Below are positions 36,318 to 47,455 of a stretch of DNA of 64,000 nucleotides, piece by piece. Source of the stretch: Lutjanus erythropterus (taxonomy: Eukaryota; Chordata; Actinopteri; Lutjaniformes; Lutjanidae); the NCBI GenBank assembly GCA_020091685.1, contig CM034603.1:8910683-8974682 (forward strand), read 5' to 3'. The notes below the pieces were generated by a model, which was given only the letters and a program-made list of their open reading frames with translations, was not told the DNA's origin and searched no databases. The translations under genes and the position numbers were made by a program. How positions within the stretch are numbered: position 1 is the stretch's first letter; each line of letters begins with the position of its first letter.

Positions 36318-39300
36318 TGCTTGGCCTAACAGGGGTTTTCAAAGTCAGAAACTGTTTGATGTTCAAAATTGAGACAACTGTCTACTTCTGAGCTTTAATA
36401 ATGTCAAAAAAATATTTATAGTAGTGCTGTCAGGCGATTAAAAAAATTAATCTAATTAATTACAGGATTTGTAATTAATTAATCTAATTAATCACATTTT
36501 AATCTCATATCTGCTAAAGGTCCCCAAATAAAGAATTTGAATTCTAGGACATTACAAAATTGTAGTGCATGACTAATCAATTGAATACACAAGGTACAAA
36601 TCACTGCGTTCTTGTTAATAGTCCCATCTTTGTTCTTTTTATAAATAAACTTGCCGTTCAAAGGTCCAAGTAAACTTGCCTCGCTCTTAGGGCTGCAAAG
36701 GATCAAAAAACTCACGGTTCAGATCGTATCACGGGTTTGAGTCACGGATCGGATCATTTTTTGGATCAGCAAAAAAGAAAAAAGTGGTGGGATTAGAGTT
36801 AAATTATTTTAAAAATGCACTTGTCTTCGATACTTGTCTAGTTCGGTAAAGTTGGAAAGATATTCACAGATTCGGACTTCCGGCATCAATAACTCATTAG
36901 TGATACGTTGTCAAAACATAAACGAGGCCTCTTTCCCATCGTTGTAAGGTAGACAATGTGCTACAAGCCCAGTTTTATCAAAAGTAGCTGTCTTTCAAGC
37001 TGCAGAAATAACATTGGTGTCTATGAGCAGCATGCTGTGTGACGAGTGGATAGGGACCGTCTGCTAATTGCAAAACCGCTACAGCAGCGAAGAGAAACAC
37101 TACACAGATATTCAATAACTTCACTCTTAGACAATGTAGTGTCACCAAAATCACTGCAGCCTTCAACTGGCCCCTGCTGATCATACTACAACACTTGGTT
37201 TGATATTAAAAACATTTTTTCATAATTGTAAGAATTTTTATTAATAATAAAATTTAATAACTTCTTTTTTATGTACTGTAGTATCACCAAAATCACTGCA
37301 GCCATCAACTGGCCCCTGCTGATCATACTACAACTCTTGGTTTGATATTATAAACATTTTTTCATAATTTTAAGAATTTTTATTAATAATACAATTTAAT
37401 AACTTCTCTTTTATGTACTGTAGTGTCACCAAAATCACTTTTTAAAACTGTCACCAAAATCACTTTTTAAAAAAATATCAAACCAAGAGTTGTAGTATGA
37501 TAAGCAGGGGCCAGTTGATGGCTGCAAATAGTTATTTATATATAAAATAAAATATAAAATCAGTGACAGTTGATTTCATTCATAATATATATTGGTAGAT
37601 GTATATTAAAATCTTGCATTATAAGGAGCATCTTTCTTCTGCAGGTGTTTTATGAGCAGAAAAATGGATGAACCTCACACAAAATGCAACATAAATTCTG
37701 ACAAACATTTATTTCTCATAAAGTGTTCACTCTGTAACATCCAAGAAATTGCTCTGGTACCACTTCTTTGCTTCCTAAAATAATATTTGAAGTGCACTTT
37801 TGTAGAAGGCGACATAAATTGGCACTAATTTTATTAATGCTGGCGGCATAAATTTAAAAATTATTTTAATACAACTTGAAATAGCACTTTTACGCAAATG
37901 TAGGGACCGATGAACAAACTTAAACATGCTGACTTTTAAGTAAAACTTAAATATTGCTGGTCAAGCCGTCTGTTTCATCTTCATCAAGTGCACCCTGAGA
38001 TGAATTTGTCATTTCTGTGGGCTCTTGTTTTTGTAATGCCTGTATTATAGCAGATTTATGGATATTTATTTGTGATGGACACAGCAGTAATAACATCCCC
38101 TCAAAGTACAAGTCACAATGAATCTAAAAATATTGGTATCGTGTTTGTGAGCTCGGTTATGACGCTGAGACGGAGTTTGATTTTTGAGGCAAACTGAGAC
38201 AATCAGACACTGAGGGGTTTAAAGTAAAGCGGTAGCCTCCTTGAGCTGTGTGTCACAGTTGTTGCTGCAGCTACAAAAAATAATAAATAAGTGATTTCTC
38301 ACATTCCTTGTGCTTCTGCAGCTCAGTCTCCCTCTTCTTTTGTTCAACAAAGCGAACACATCAAAAGCTTTATTTTAGCGCTGCTTCTTTGAGGCCCGTC
38401 CAGTGTGTCAGGACTTCTACACACAGAGGCGTTGTCACTTTAAAGCTCGTCTTCATGTCATCTTTTGTCTTTTGATATTCTTGTGTGTGTGTGTTTTTTT
38501 CTTTTTTCCAGGTGCAAAAGAACGCAACATTGTTCCCCAGCTGACAGACTTTGAGATTCCCACGTCGTTTTGGTACGAGCTGAAAAGCCTCACAGAGACC
38601 TTGATGGACAACGTTAATCGTGAGTCTTTCATCAAACACAAGCGCGTGTGTCTTTGCAGTAGTTGTTACCAGAAAAAAGAAGACTTGTATTATGTTCAAC
38701 TTTGTCACAGAGAGAGACGCTAGTGTTGCAAAACAAAGGACATTGTCTGAAAAACAAGTTTTCTCAATAAGTATGACATTTAAGGCTTAATTTCTCTTTA
38801 GCTGAGGGACTTACTTACATTCCTTAAAAGGTTTTCTTAGTTTAGGTAAAACCTTACAGCATTTACTACATTTATAGAGATGTTACAGCGGTAAAATGTT
38901 CCAGTTTCCATGGAGACCATTTGTTTTCACTGGTGCTGGTTATACCTGTTATCACCTCCATCCAAGAGGCCCTAAAAAACTATGACAACTTGTCTGTTCT
39001 GTCTTAAGTAACCATAAGGGATTTCCTAAATATAAAACCAAAATAAGGAGAAACCCTTAAATACTTGCATTAACGTTTGAAAGAAACCTTAAAGGGATAG
39101 TTCACCTAAAAATGTGATGAAAATTCAGTCATTATCTAGTACTCACTCTCATGCCGACTGAGGAGTTTGACAGGAAATCAGCATTTCAGAATCTCCCAAA
39201 CAATGAAAGTGAATGGCGATCAGTTTTCAAACATTAAAAGAAACATAAAATGCGTCCATGCTATCCCTTTAAGGACATGACTTAAGAGTGTTTTGAGCAA

Positions 39301-42300
39301 CTGGTTTAATTTGAAGGAAAACTTAACTCGGACTTTAAGGAAATGCTGTAATCACATCTATTCTCTGGGGTGTTAAAATGGTGGAAAGCAGATGTATAAA
39401 TAAACTAAAATCTCCAGTTTTCTGTCTTAAACTGACTGTTATTGCAGTTCGTACACTTTGTATGGAGTTTTAAGAAGTAAGTTTATGTCTTTGAATATTT
39501 TAAAGGAACGTGCATCAGAAAATTGCTTGTTTAATGTGGTGGAAAAGATGAGCTGGTGGTGGAGTCAACAGTCTGTCTTCCACAACATTCAAAGCCTGAC
39601 TTTAATGTTATTTTATTTCTGCTTTTTCCAGTATTTATTTCAGTGATTGTGATCACTCTTAGCAATGTCTTTCTCTTAACTTTTAGCTATAGGACAAAAG
39701 AAAGAAACATTTATGCATAAAAGATTTTGAGTATTGGGTCAAGTATGTCTGCCCCATGATCTGTTGAAAGTCAGTATTTGAAGTAATCTGTCAGATAACC
39801 AGTCAGCAGCGCTGCCTCTGTCCTCTTCTACTCCTCTGACTGCTCTGACGTTTTTCTCGGAATTGGAAAAAACATTGAAGGTTGTTAAATGCGAGCGTGG
39901 ACTCAGAGGAGAGTCAGAGTGGAAGTGCTGAAGGGCAGCTTTTCTGAATAAAACTCTGTCTAGATTGTGTTTAGAATTTATATGATAAATTCAACCTTGT
40001 GGCTTTAATATCAAAATAAAAATGAAATAGTCAATAAATAACCTCGGGGTGAGTGCACAACCCACAGAGAAACCGAAGTGACTGCGGCTTTTAACAGAGC
40101 TCTGCTGCACAGGGGCAAAGCCAGGGAGCTCTGTTTTGTCTACACTTTAGAACATAAAAGACAGAGCGGTGTCTCGTCAACAGAAGAGCCCGGATAACTG
40201 CAGAGACAGACCACATATGTGTCTGAGACGCAGCTTTTCAATCTGTCTCAGAAGTGATGGAGGCTGCCGCAGCAGGAGCTGTTAAATATAAGTTTTACAA
40301 GCGTCAAATGAGACTAAATGCCCTGTGAGCACGGGGGTAAACAAGCACATCAGTGACACTAAGTTAACAAAGTGTTCCCTGCTTTGGTTTGAGGTTGGTG
40401 GTCTGAAATAAATCATCCATCTGCTTATCTGTGCAGACTTTAATAACGGTTTTGAAGAAAACATTAATCACATGTTTTATAGGGTTGGATTCCTGTTTGT
40501 GTTGTGCACACAAAAGAACACAGACAATACAGATGTCACACTGTTGCACTGATTTACAGCTGGTGGTGGCAACACACAGAGAGGAGAGGCTGTGTGCATC
40601 CAAAGGCATTGATGAGAAAACTGCAATCTGGGAAAACATGTTTTATTTGGTAGGAAATACAGCCAGTAGTGCAACTAACGGTTATTTTCTTCATTACTAA
40701 TTGTTTGCATATAAAATGAAATAAGATGACGTCCTCAAATGTCTTGTTCTGCCCACAACCCAAAGACATTCAGTTTACTGTCACTTCAGGAGTGAAGTAA
40801 GCCAAAAATATTCACATTTAAGAAGCTGGGATCAGAGAACTTTTTTTCTTAAAAATTTACTCAAACCGATTAATCGATTATCAAAATAGTTGGTGATTAG
40901 TTTGATAATCGATTAATCGTAGCAGGCCTAATAGCCAGACTGATTTCTGAGTAGTTTGACATTTCTGTTCTGTAATTTCTTGATAGTCTACCAACACAAT
41001 CTGAAATCAGCTAACATCTGCTGAGCGGATTTGTCGGTGTAGCTCCAGAAGACATTTAACAGACCTCATGGATACATGATAGGCCTCTTGCATGAATTGT
41101 TTGTTTGCACAGATTTGATCTTAAATTAATAATTTAAGAACTTTTGTGGCATTCATCAATACTCGCGTACTTTGCATTTGTTCTCGGTTAACTTTCCACT
41201 CTGTACACAGGCTTGTTACTTTAGTTTTACTGTATTTGAGGGGAATTATTGATTATTTTGCATCATCGCGCGCCACCTTCCCAACATCAAGACTGACTGG
41301 ATGGGACACTAACAAGTAGAAAAGACGATTCCTTGGTGTCTCCACTTGTGTATATCCACACTGCAGACATAACAATGATGAAAATAACATAAAAGATGCA
41401 TGAAGATGAAATGAACAGAGAGGCAGACTTGAATGTACGTCTCTTCTTATGTGGTGGTCCCTTTCGTTTTTCCTTCTTTTCTTCTTATTTCTGAGTTTAA
41501 CATTACCAGTAAAATGTCAGTGGCTTGTTGCTTTGTGGTTTGAATGCAGCACTTAGATCTGCTGCTCTTAAATAGATTGATTTTAGGCGTTTTAATTGGA
41601 AATGTTTTGGTATGCACATCCAATTTAAGATCAAACCCAATTCATCAAAACGCTTAAGTGGGTAAGAACTGACTTGTCTCTCAGCGCACGTTTCATGAAT
41701 CCAAAATAGGATTTTCTTATTTTCCTATGACTGCTTGGTTTAAGAACAAGTACAAGAGGAAAATAAAATAACAGTCATGCAAGAGGCCCATTGTTTTTTG
41801 CTGAGAAACACTGAAAGTAAATATAACTTTTGTTTGCCACAGGGCACATTTAAATTGGCAGGAAGTTATGTTTTTCTCTCCCAATTGTCTCTTTTCTCTC
41901 CAGTAAGTGTGACAGATGCTGTTTCCAGTGCCGTCTTCCAGACCATGCTGACTGTGTGTCACAGAAAACGACCCAAACTCTGCAAACAGCTCCTCAAACG
42001 CGTCATGGAGTACCTGACAAGTCGCAGCGCGGCTCCAGGAGTGAGGTCAGAGATGACTCTGGTGCTGTTTCGCGCAGGGACGAGTTTCTGCGGCCGTGAA
42101 CTCTTCTGTAACCGCTGTCTTTCCTTTCAGCCCGCTTCTGGTCTTTCTAAAGGACCAGGCCTCCAGCCGTCTCGTCGAGACCATCGTGCAACTGTCCCAC
42201 AAGTCTCTCCTCTGCGATGTCTACAAGAGTCATCTCAAGGGTCACTTGGTCGACTTGGCCCTCCACCCCATCGCCAACTTCCCCATACAGAGGCTGACCG

Positions 42301-45300
42301 CAGCCTCGGCCAAATACAAGCTGGTCGGTCACGATGTCTGCATGTCACACGGTGAAAGATAAAAGTCAGACTTTAATCATTGCGATCATGACCCCCATTT
42401 TCTCTTTCTCCACAGTTCCTGAGGCTGTTTGACGAGCTGATCCAAGGCGTGGAGGCCATCTTGGCCTCTGGTCACATGGGCGTGATCGTCCAGCTGGCGG
42501 AGAGCTGTGCGGAAAGTGGAGAGAAACAGGAGGAGCTGATGCAGTGCCTCCTCCATGTACGCACCAACAAGTGTTTTTTATTGAGATGTAACAGTCCACA
42601 TGGGTGTTAAATCAATAGAACAACACCCTCGTTTCTAGTTGTTTCTCCTTTTTATGACTGAAATCAAAAGTGCATAAAAACACAATGAAAGTACTTGATG
42701 TCTGATTTGTGGGTAATGGAAACCCTCTTGATGTGTTGCCTGCCAGGCGTTCCACTGCGCCGAGCCCGGCTCCCGACACGTCAACTGCCTCCCTCTCTTC
42801 CTGTCCCTCATCACCTATGAGGTGTATTACCAGTCTGACGCAGCAGAGGGCGCCACACAGACGGAGGTAAACAGCTAACAGCACTGCAATACAGTCATTT
42901 CACAGTTCACAGAAGGCTGGAAATCCTTAAATACAACTTTGGATACCACAGTAACATCTGATTTAATGTGAAAATGAATGAAATAATAATATTGAACATA
43001 TGCACAACCCCAATTCCCAAAAAGTGTAAAATGTGAATTAAACTTTTTTGACTTATTTTCAATTCTTAATATTCAACTGGAGCCTTAAGATCCCACATTT
43101 CAGTTCATACAACATCCAGTAAGACAATTCACTGGGGCCAAGCTCATCTGAGATGGACCAGCGAGTCCAAGTGGAAAAGTGTGCTGTGGCGTGACAAGTC
43201 CACATTTCAGATTGTTTTGAGAAGTCATAGATATCGTAACCTCCACGCTAAAGATGGAAAAGGACCTGTCAGATTGTTACCAGTGTTATGGAGGATGTTG
43301 AGCAACATATCCTGCCATCCACACATCTTTTTCAGGGACTTCCCTGCTGATTTCAGCAAGACAATGCCAAGACACATTCTGCAGGTGTTACAAAACAGTT
43401 CAGGTGTTAGACTGACCTGTCTGCAGTCCAGATGTGTCTCCTTTTGAAAACGTGCGGTGGATTATGAAGCACAAAACACAGCAACAGAGACCCCGGACTG
43501 TTGAGCACCTTAAGTCGTATATCCAGCAAGAATGAGAAAGAATTTCACTTTCAAAACTTAAACAGTTAGTGTCCTCACTTCCCAAACGCTCACTGAGTGT
43601 TGTTGACAGAAGAGGTGATGTAACACAGTGGTAAGCATGCCGCTGTCCCTACTTTTCTGAAAAGTGTTGCAGGCATCAAATTCAGAATGAGTGTATATTT
43701 ACAACAAAACAAAGTTTTTATAACATATCTAGTCTTTACTTTGTATTCAGTTGAATATTGGTTGAAAAGTTTTTGCAAATTGTTACATCCTGTATTTATT
43801 TCAGCTTTACTTAATGCTTAATGTCCTAACTCTTTTGGAATTTGGGTTGTATAAACATGTAATTTACCACATCAGTAAGGTGCTGGAAAAGCTTGAAAAT
43901 GCACCTTGAAATTCTGAAAGTGCTTGAATTTGGCTTTGGAAAGATCATTTGTATCTGGATTTTAGCCATAGTCCTGACATTTCAGTTCCTCATTCAAAGC
44001 CGCACAACAAACTGATGCTGAATAAATGTTCAGAGGTACAGTTCTGGTCTTCTCGATCGTTTCCCAGGTCCCGCTGTCCTCCATCTGTTACCACGGCTCC
44101 CGGATGGTGCAGGCGCTGGCCAGGTTCAAGGAGCGCTCGCTCCTCCTCAGCAGCCTGCGCACCCTGACCCCCGCCGACCTCCTGACGCTGGCCTCTGACC
44201 CCGCAGGCAGCCACGTCCTCCAGGCCCTCATCACCACCTCCAGCGACAAGGGACGAGGCAAGATCCTCAAGAGACTGGAGGTATGAGTACAAGAAACACA
44301 CCAGTTACTGGTGTTTTAGGAAATTACTTAGCCTTTTTGGTTTTTTATGTCTTTAGTGGGAACAAATTTGCCCTGAGCTGAGAGACGATTCAGAATTTGG
44401 TTGGTTTTGGTCTTTTAATGGAATTTGTTGACAGTAACAGAAATGTAGAATATCACAGGGCTTAAAATTCTCAGGCACCGTGCCTTTTTTCAGGCATAGA
44501 GAAGTTTTAAATTCATATAGAACTTAATTCAGTACATGGCATACATTTCCTCCTGGACTGCGTTTGAGGCTCACATTTTATTTCTTGCTTTAATCCCTGA
44601 TATCAACAGCTGCATTCATTACGTTGTGTTAGCTGCCGTTGCCTCTTTTGGAGGGATTGAATTTCACAGTAAACTCTGCAGTCCACCATCAAGAGACAGA
44701 TTGCAGCTGTACTTCAAATGTTGCTGCTGCTGCTTCTTGTAACTTTTCCACATATGCCTCCAGTCTCTGTGAAGACCGGACCCTCTGGAGGAGGCCATGA
44801 AATGAAATTTCAGCTAATAGAGAGCTGAAATAAAAGCGTAACCTCGGGGTTCTGAACCCGAAGTACGAAAGTCTCCTTCAAAATCCAATTGATGTTTGTA
44901 ACAACACTAATAAATAAAAATGGAGCCATCAAATATAACATTTTCCAACAGTATGTCACATGACTCTCTTCATATGTTTAGATAAAGGCTTTAAAAATCA
45001 TTTAACATTAACATCTCTAAACAAATAAACAGTTAATACTATTATACTAAAGTACACAATGAAAAGACAACAAGTGGAAGCAGAGACAATAATGCATCAA
45101 ATCAAAATATCTCAAATATATAAAAAATATCCAGATAGTTGTAAACCACATGAAAGGAAAAGTAGCAATACTGCATGTAACAAAAAAGTGTTAAAGTAAA
45201 GCATTTTTCTGTTAACGTACACCAGGATTCATTTTCACTGTCATCAATACTATGGACATCTACCAACGAAAACCAGTACTATATAAATGTAGTTATAGAG

Positions 45301-46628
45301 TTTTATAGTCTTGTTTCTGACCTCTTGTTGTTAAAATTTAAGGTGTAAATATATAAAAACGCTCCTTTGAGTAGAACTAAACAGCTGACATGAGAGATGG
45401 ATGATTGGACAAATATATCTATTTTTAGAGTCCATCGCTGGCTTTTTTTGGGCGCTTTTTTGTCATTTTATTGTGTTAATTTAATGTTCTGTTTCCGAAG
45501 AATGAGCAAGAGCTGCTGCTCAGGGACAGGAGCACTGGAGAACCAGTGGGAGGAAAATGCCTGTAGAGCGAGAATATTTTTACATCTGACTCTGTGAATA
45601 AAGGGTTTATTTTGACCAAACAAGAGATGATGATTGTTGGAACAGTAGAAAGACTAACTGAGATGACTTTTCTTTTGTTTTTCTGTCAAGTTAGAATGAA
45701 TGTTTTACACTGAGTTAACAAGACAATTAAGATCGTCTTAGTTTGTTAAAAGAGAGAAACTTTGATTCAGAGGGTGCAAGTTGTTTTTTTCTGTTCAATA
45801 AAATAAGTATAAGAATATTGTCTTTCTGTTACATTTTGCAAGTTTATTTATTAGATGTAGTGAACATACATAGCAAATTTACTGTAGCGAACACACACAT
45901 CTCCTAGCTGAACTCTCGGGGCTCACACACACTTGCACAAATGTATTTTATTTGTTTGGAAAGTTTAAAGTTAAAGGGACAGTGCACAATAATAACATTT
46001 TAACTGATTTTCAACTGCAGACTCTTGTAATGAGTGATAGAGACCTATAAAATACATTAAAACATTAATAACAGCTACAAAGACATATAAACTGGGAATT
46101 GTTTGAAATGAAACATTATCAACAGTCTTACTGTTTGTTAGTGGTTTTTGTTTATTTAGTTTTATCTGTCCTATGTTATTTGAATAATAAATAACTGATG
46201 TTTTTTCCATGGATCATCACTCTTTCTCCATTTTTGTCTCCCCAGGGTCAGTATGTCCAGATGGCGTGCTCCAGGTTGGGTAGTCGGGTGCTGGAAGCCG
46301 TATGGAACAGCGCTTCAGTCAGCCACAGGCAAAGCATCGCACAGGAGCTTGGTAACACAAACCATCACATCACTTTATGGGCTGGATATTTTTTTTTATA
46401 ATTTGGTTTACACCTTGCCTGTAGATTACGTTCCTGTAAATGGCTTCCTCTCCTGTCTCTCTTTCCCTTCCAGCGGGGAGCGAAAGCCAGCTGAGATCAG
46501 ATCAGTTTGCTCGCCACGTGTGGGCCAAATTTGCCCTCTCCCACTTCATCCACAGACGAGCCGCCTGGCAGGAAATCCAGACCGGCGAATCCAAGAAGCG
46601 GAAACTCTTCAGTGATATTCTTGACTAA
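33529..46628 (+). CDS. nop9: Nucleolar protein 9, Pumilio-repeat RNA-binding protein (complete, 11 coding exons)
   Basis: Nop9 binds pre-rRNA and supports 18S rRNA maturation in the nucleolus. Coding exons: 33529-33754, 35696-35932, 36025-36231, 38512-38619, 41904-42045, 42131-42323, 42416-42556, 42747-42866, 44068-44280, 46246-46351 and 46474-46628. All borders are GT/AG, phases agree and the total is 1848 nt (615 residues plus stop), close to mammalian NOP9. Residues 1-50 are Lys/Arg/Gly-rich. LSVGYFRRV opens the conserved body. PUF-type repeats follow: TNQTGSITLQRLL, CGGHVVESAV, HGSHVVRTLL, DQASSRLVE, HPIANFPIQRL, GHMGVIVQLAE, AGSHVLQAL and LGSRVLEAVW. An acidic loop of eight Glu lies in coding exon 3, and the protein ends with a basic SKKRK patch before FSDILD. 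The ATG at 33529 has G at -3 and precedes the basic tail, so it is preferred. Confidence 0.95.
33755..35695. other. nop9 intron after coding exon 1
   Basis: 1.9 kb intron. It contains TTAATCGATTA-type repeat fragments (34020-34340 and 35103-35350) and an hAT-like element (34827-35052). No additional exon is supported. Confidence 0.7.
34827..35052. repeat. Short hAT-like element in nop9 intron
   Basis: Left GATTCTCAAACTGTGGTACA and, on the opposite strand, GCGTTCCTCAAACTTTTTAT form imperfect inverted ends. GGTACAC and GGTACGTGG blocks inside are typical of this fish family. Confidence 0.5.
35696..35932 (+). CDS. nop9: nop9 coding exon 2
   Basis: Acceptor CTTGTGTAG, donor ACGG|GTAAGA (GT at 35933-35934). 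It encodes EMFVDNVLTEVKGKAVLVAT, NQTGSITLQRLLPLSS, a linker, and CDRCGGHVVESAVRQMSRWT. The NQTGS and CGGHVVESA helices are PUF-repeat RNA-contact helices. Unusually GC-rich compared with the flanking introns. Confidence 0.94.
36025..36231 (+). CDS. nop9: nop9 coding exon 3 with acidic run
   Basis: Acceptor ATTTTTAG ends at 36024; donor CCAG|GTACAC (GT at 36232-36233) is weak at +4 to +6 and runs straight into a CA repeat. It encodes EKEASATT, eight Glu from an in-frame GAA/GAG repeat, then VLSLSQVVRDNSAEFIKHVH and GSHVVRTLLHVLAG. Mammalian NOP9 carries a comparable Glu run at the same place. Confidence 0.92.
36234..36316 (+). repeat. (AC)n microsatellite at the nop9 exon 3 donor
   Basis: About 41 uninterrupted AC units starting immediately after the GT of the exon 3 splice donor. 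Confidence 0.98.
36317..38511. other. nop9 intron after coding exon 3
   Basis: Besides the CA tract it holds a short palindromic element around GTGCTGTCAGGCGATTAAAA (36424-36502, TTAATCTAATTAAT-rich) and the 142-bp array with its foldback arm (37132-37528). A GGCTGCAAAGGATCAAAAAA / CACGGATCGGATCA stretch (36689-36770) resembles another dispersed fish repeat. No exon is supported. Confidence 0.65.
37132..37528. repeat. 142-bp tandem units plus inverted arm (foldback)
   Basis: TCACCAAAATCACT recurs at 37142, 37284 and 37426, exactly 142 bp apart; two units are complete and the third is cut short. A 52-bp segment of unit 2 (37297-37348) is repeated in reverse complement at 37477-37528 with one mismatch by eye, with a 128-bp loop between. 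Confidence 0.9.
38512..38619 (+). CDS. nop9: nop9 coding exon 4
   Basis: Acceptor TTTTTTCCAG ends at 38511, donor AATC|GTGAGT (GT at 38620-38621). It encodes GAKERNIVPQLTDFEIPTSF then WYELKSLTETLMDNVN, equivalent to the DFEVPETFLNRL stretch of human NOP9. It has phase 1 at both ends. Confidence 0.92.
38620..41903. other. nop9 intron after coding exon 4
   Basis: 3.3 kb intron. It contains a short inverted-end element (AAAGGGATAGTTCACC at 39089 and GCTATCCCTTTAAG ending near 39274) and a TTAATCGATTA-type copy (about 40655-40935). The rest is AT-rich without a recognisable signal. Confidence 0.65.
41904..42045 (+). CDS. nop9: nop9 coding exon 5
   Basis: Acceptor TTTCTCTCCAG, donor GTGAG|GTCAGA (GT at 42046-42047). 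It reads SVTDAVSSAVFQTMLTVCHR, KRPKLCKQLLKRVMEYLTSR and SAAPGV. The split codon at the end joins the next exon as Ser, giving GVSPLLVFLKDQ, which matches GSPLLLFLRDQ in human NOP9 and confirms the donor choice. Confidence 0.93.
42131..42323 (+). CDS. nop9: nop9 coding exon 6
   Basis: Acceptor TTCCTTTCAG ends at 42130; donor CTG|GTCGGT (GT at 42324-42325). It encodes PLLVFLKDQASSRLVETIVQ, then a helical stretch and HPIANFPIQRLTAASAKYKL. Two PUF helices (QASSRLVE and ANFPIQRL) are clear. The donor lacks the usual A at +3 but keeps the frame with exon 7. Confidence 0.93.
42416..42556 (+). CDS. nop9: nop9 coding exon 7
   Basis: 47 codons in phase 0, acceptor TTTCTCCACAG, donor CAT|GTACGC (GT at 42557-42558). 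It reads FLRLFDELIQGVEAILASGH, MGVIVQLAESCAESGEKQEE and LMQCLLH, matching the GHPGVVIALVGAC region of the human protein. Confidence 0.92.
42747..42866 (+). CDS. nop9: nop9 coding exon 8
   Basis: 40 codons in phase 0, acceptor TTGCCTGCCAG, donor GAG|GTAAAC (GT at 42867-42868). It reads AFHCAEPGSRHVNCLPLFLS then LITYEVYYQSDAAEGA. FHCAEP and YEVYY are nearly identical in human NOP9. The following intron carries a Tc1-like relic. Confidence 0.94.
43004..43851 (+). pseudogene. Tc1/mariner-like transposon relic in nop9 intron 8
   Basis: Ends ACAACCCCAATTCCCAAAAA and, on the opposite strand, ACAACCCAAATTCCAAAAGA are terminal inverted repeats of an abundant fish Tc1/mariner-like family. The plus strand retains pieces of transposase such as RDKSTFQIV and a GTGGATTATGAAGCACAAAA (WRIMK-type) stretch. 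The frame is broken by shifts and the copy is internally deleted relative to a roughly 1.5 kb element. It is confined to the intron. Confidence 0.85.
44068..44280 (+). CDS. nop9: nop9 coding exon 9
   Basis: 71 codons in phase 0, acceptor CGTTTCCCAG ends at 44067, donor GAG|GTATGA. It reads VPLSSICYHGSRMVQALARF, LRTLTPADLLTLASDPAGSH and VLQALITTSSDK. HGSRMVQAL and AGSHVLQAL are two consecutive PUF helices. Confidence 0.95.
44281..46245. other. nop9 intron after coding exon 9
   Basis: 2.0 kb AT-rich intron. A solitary AAAGGGACAGTGCACAATAA near 45974 is probably the end of a GGGACAGTTCACCCC-type element. Nothing else is recognised. Confidence 0.6.
46246..46351 (+). CDS. nop9: nop9 coding exon 10
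   Basis: Acceptor TGTCTCCCCAG ends at 46245, donor CTTG|GTAACA (GT at 46352-46353). It reads GQYVQMACSRLGSRVLEAVW then NSASVSHRQSIAQEL, matching GQYVALACSRHGSRVLDAIW of human NOP9. Confidence 0.95.
46474..46628 (+). CDS. nop9: nop9 coding exon 11 and stop
   Basis: Acceptor CCCTTCCAG ends at 46473. It encodes AGSESQLRSDQFARHVWAKF, FIHRRAAWQEIQTGESKKRK and LFSDILD, then TAA at 46626-46628. The basic KKRK near the C terminus resembles the KRRR patch of mammalian NOP9 and is a plausible nuclear localisation signal. Confidence 0.95.
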
Positions 46629-46689
46629 AGAAATAACACATTTTTAAATAATCCGTTAGTGATTTCTTTGCTATGTAATTGCAGAAAAA

Positions 46690-46695
46690 AATAAA
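46690..46695 (+). terminator. Candidate nop9 polyadenylation signal
   Basis: AATAAA 62 nt after the stop codon, in an A/T-rich stretch. It would give a very short 3' UTR; a later signal cannot be excluded. Confidence 0.45.
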
Positions 46696-46944
46696 TAAGA
46701 AAATATTCTATATATTTATTTTTGAGAATTTTTTTATTAAAAATCAAAAAGAACTTGGATCTAAGAATGGTGATGTAGATTTATCTAGATTTGTAGTATT
46801 TGATGTAAGCAGTGACATGACCACTAGGGGGTGCTACTGTAACATTTATTCTCTGAGTCTTGATCGGTGGTGGTCGAGGTTCTGAAATCAGCAGAGCAAC
46901 ACCAGCTCAAATGTGTGACATAAATCCACTTAGAACCATGATTT

Positions 46945-47455
46945 TCAAAGTGGGAGCCACTGGGGGGCCTCAGCCAGCTGGAGGGAAGATGAAGAACAAT
47001 CTTAAAAAGAAAAAATCATAACTTTTAACTAAAACTATAATTTGCAGAAGTACTTTTTAAGTAAATTTTACTGCTGTAATACCAAGTACAACACACTTGT
47101 ATCAAGTAAAATGTACTTGCCACTAAACATTTGTGAAGTTACTGAATAAATGATAATTATATTAATTATATATTAATATTACTTAAGTAAAGTCAGTATA
47201 ATTTTCATAGATGTTCATAGGAACACCAGTGTGACCAGGATGGCAGGGGGTCTCAGCAAATTGGAGGGAAGATGAAGGAAAATTAAAAAGAAAAATCAAT
47301 TAAATAAAAAGTGTTTATTATTATTATTATGGGTATAGGGATGAAATATGATGTATATACTGCAGATTTTAGAGACATCTTCCAGGGGGTCCCACCATAA
47401 GCTAATGCTATGAGGGGGGGCTTGGTACGGAAAATGTTTGAGAACTCCTGACTTA
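46945..47455. repeat. hAT-like element with internal duplication
   Basis: Left ATTTTCAAAGTGGGAGCCAC and right (opposite strand) GTCAGGAGTTCTCAAACATT are hAT-like inverted ends. A GGAGGGAAGATGAAG block preceded by GGCCTCAGC or GGTCTCAGC occurs at about 46970 and again at about 47250. Confidence 0.5.

Noticed and set aside
44844-44880. tRNA-like hairpin CTCGGGGTTCTGAACCCGAAG
   Set aside because: A short stem only; no cloverleaf, no A and B boxes.
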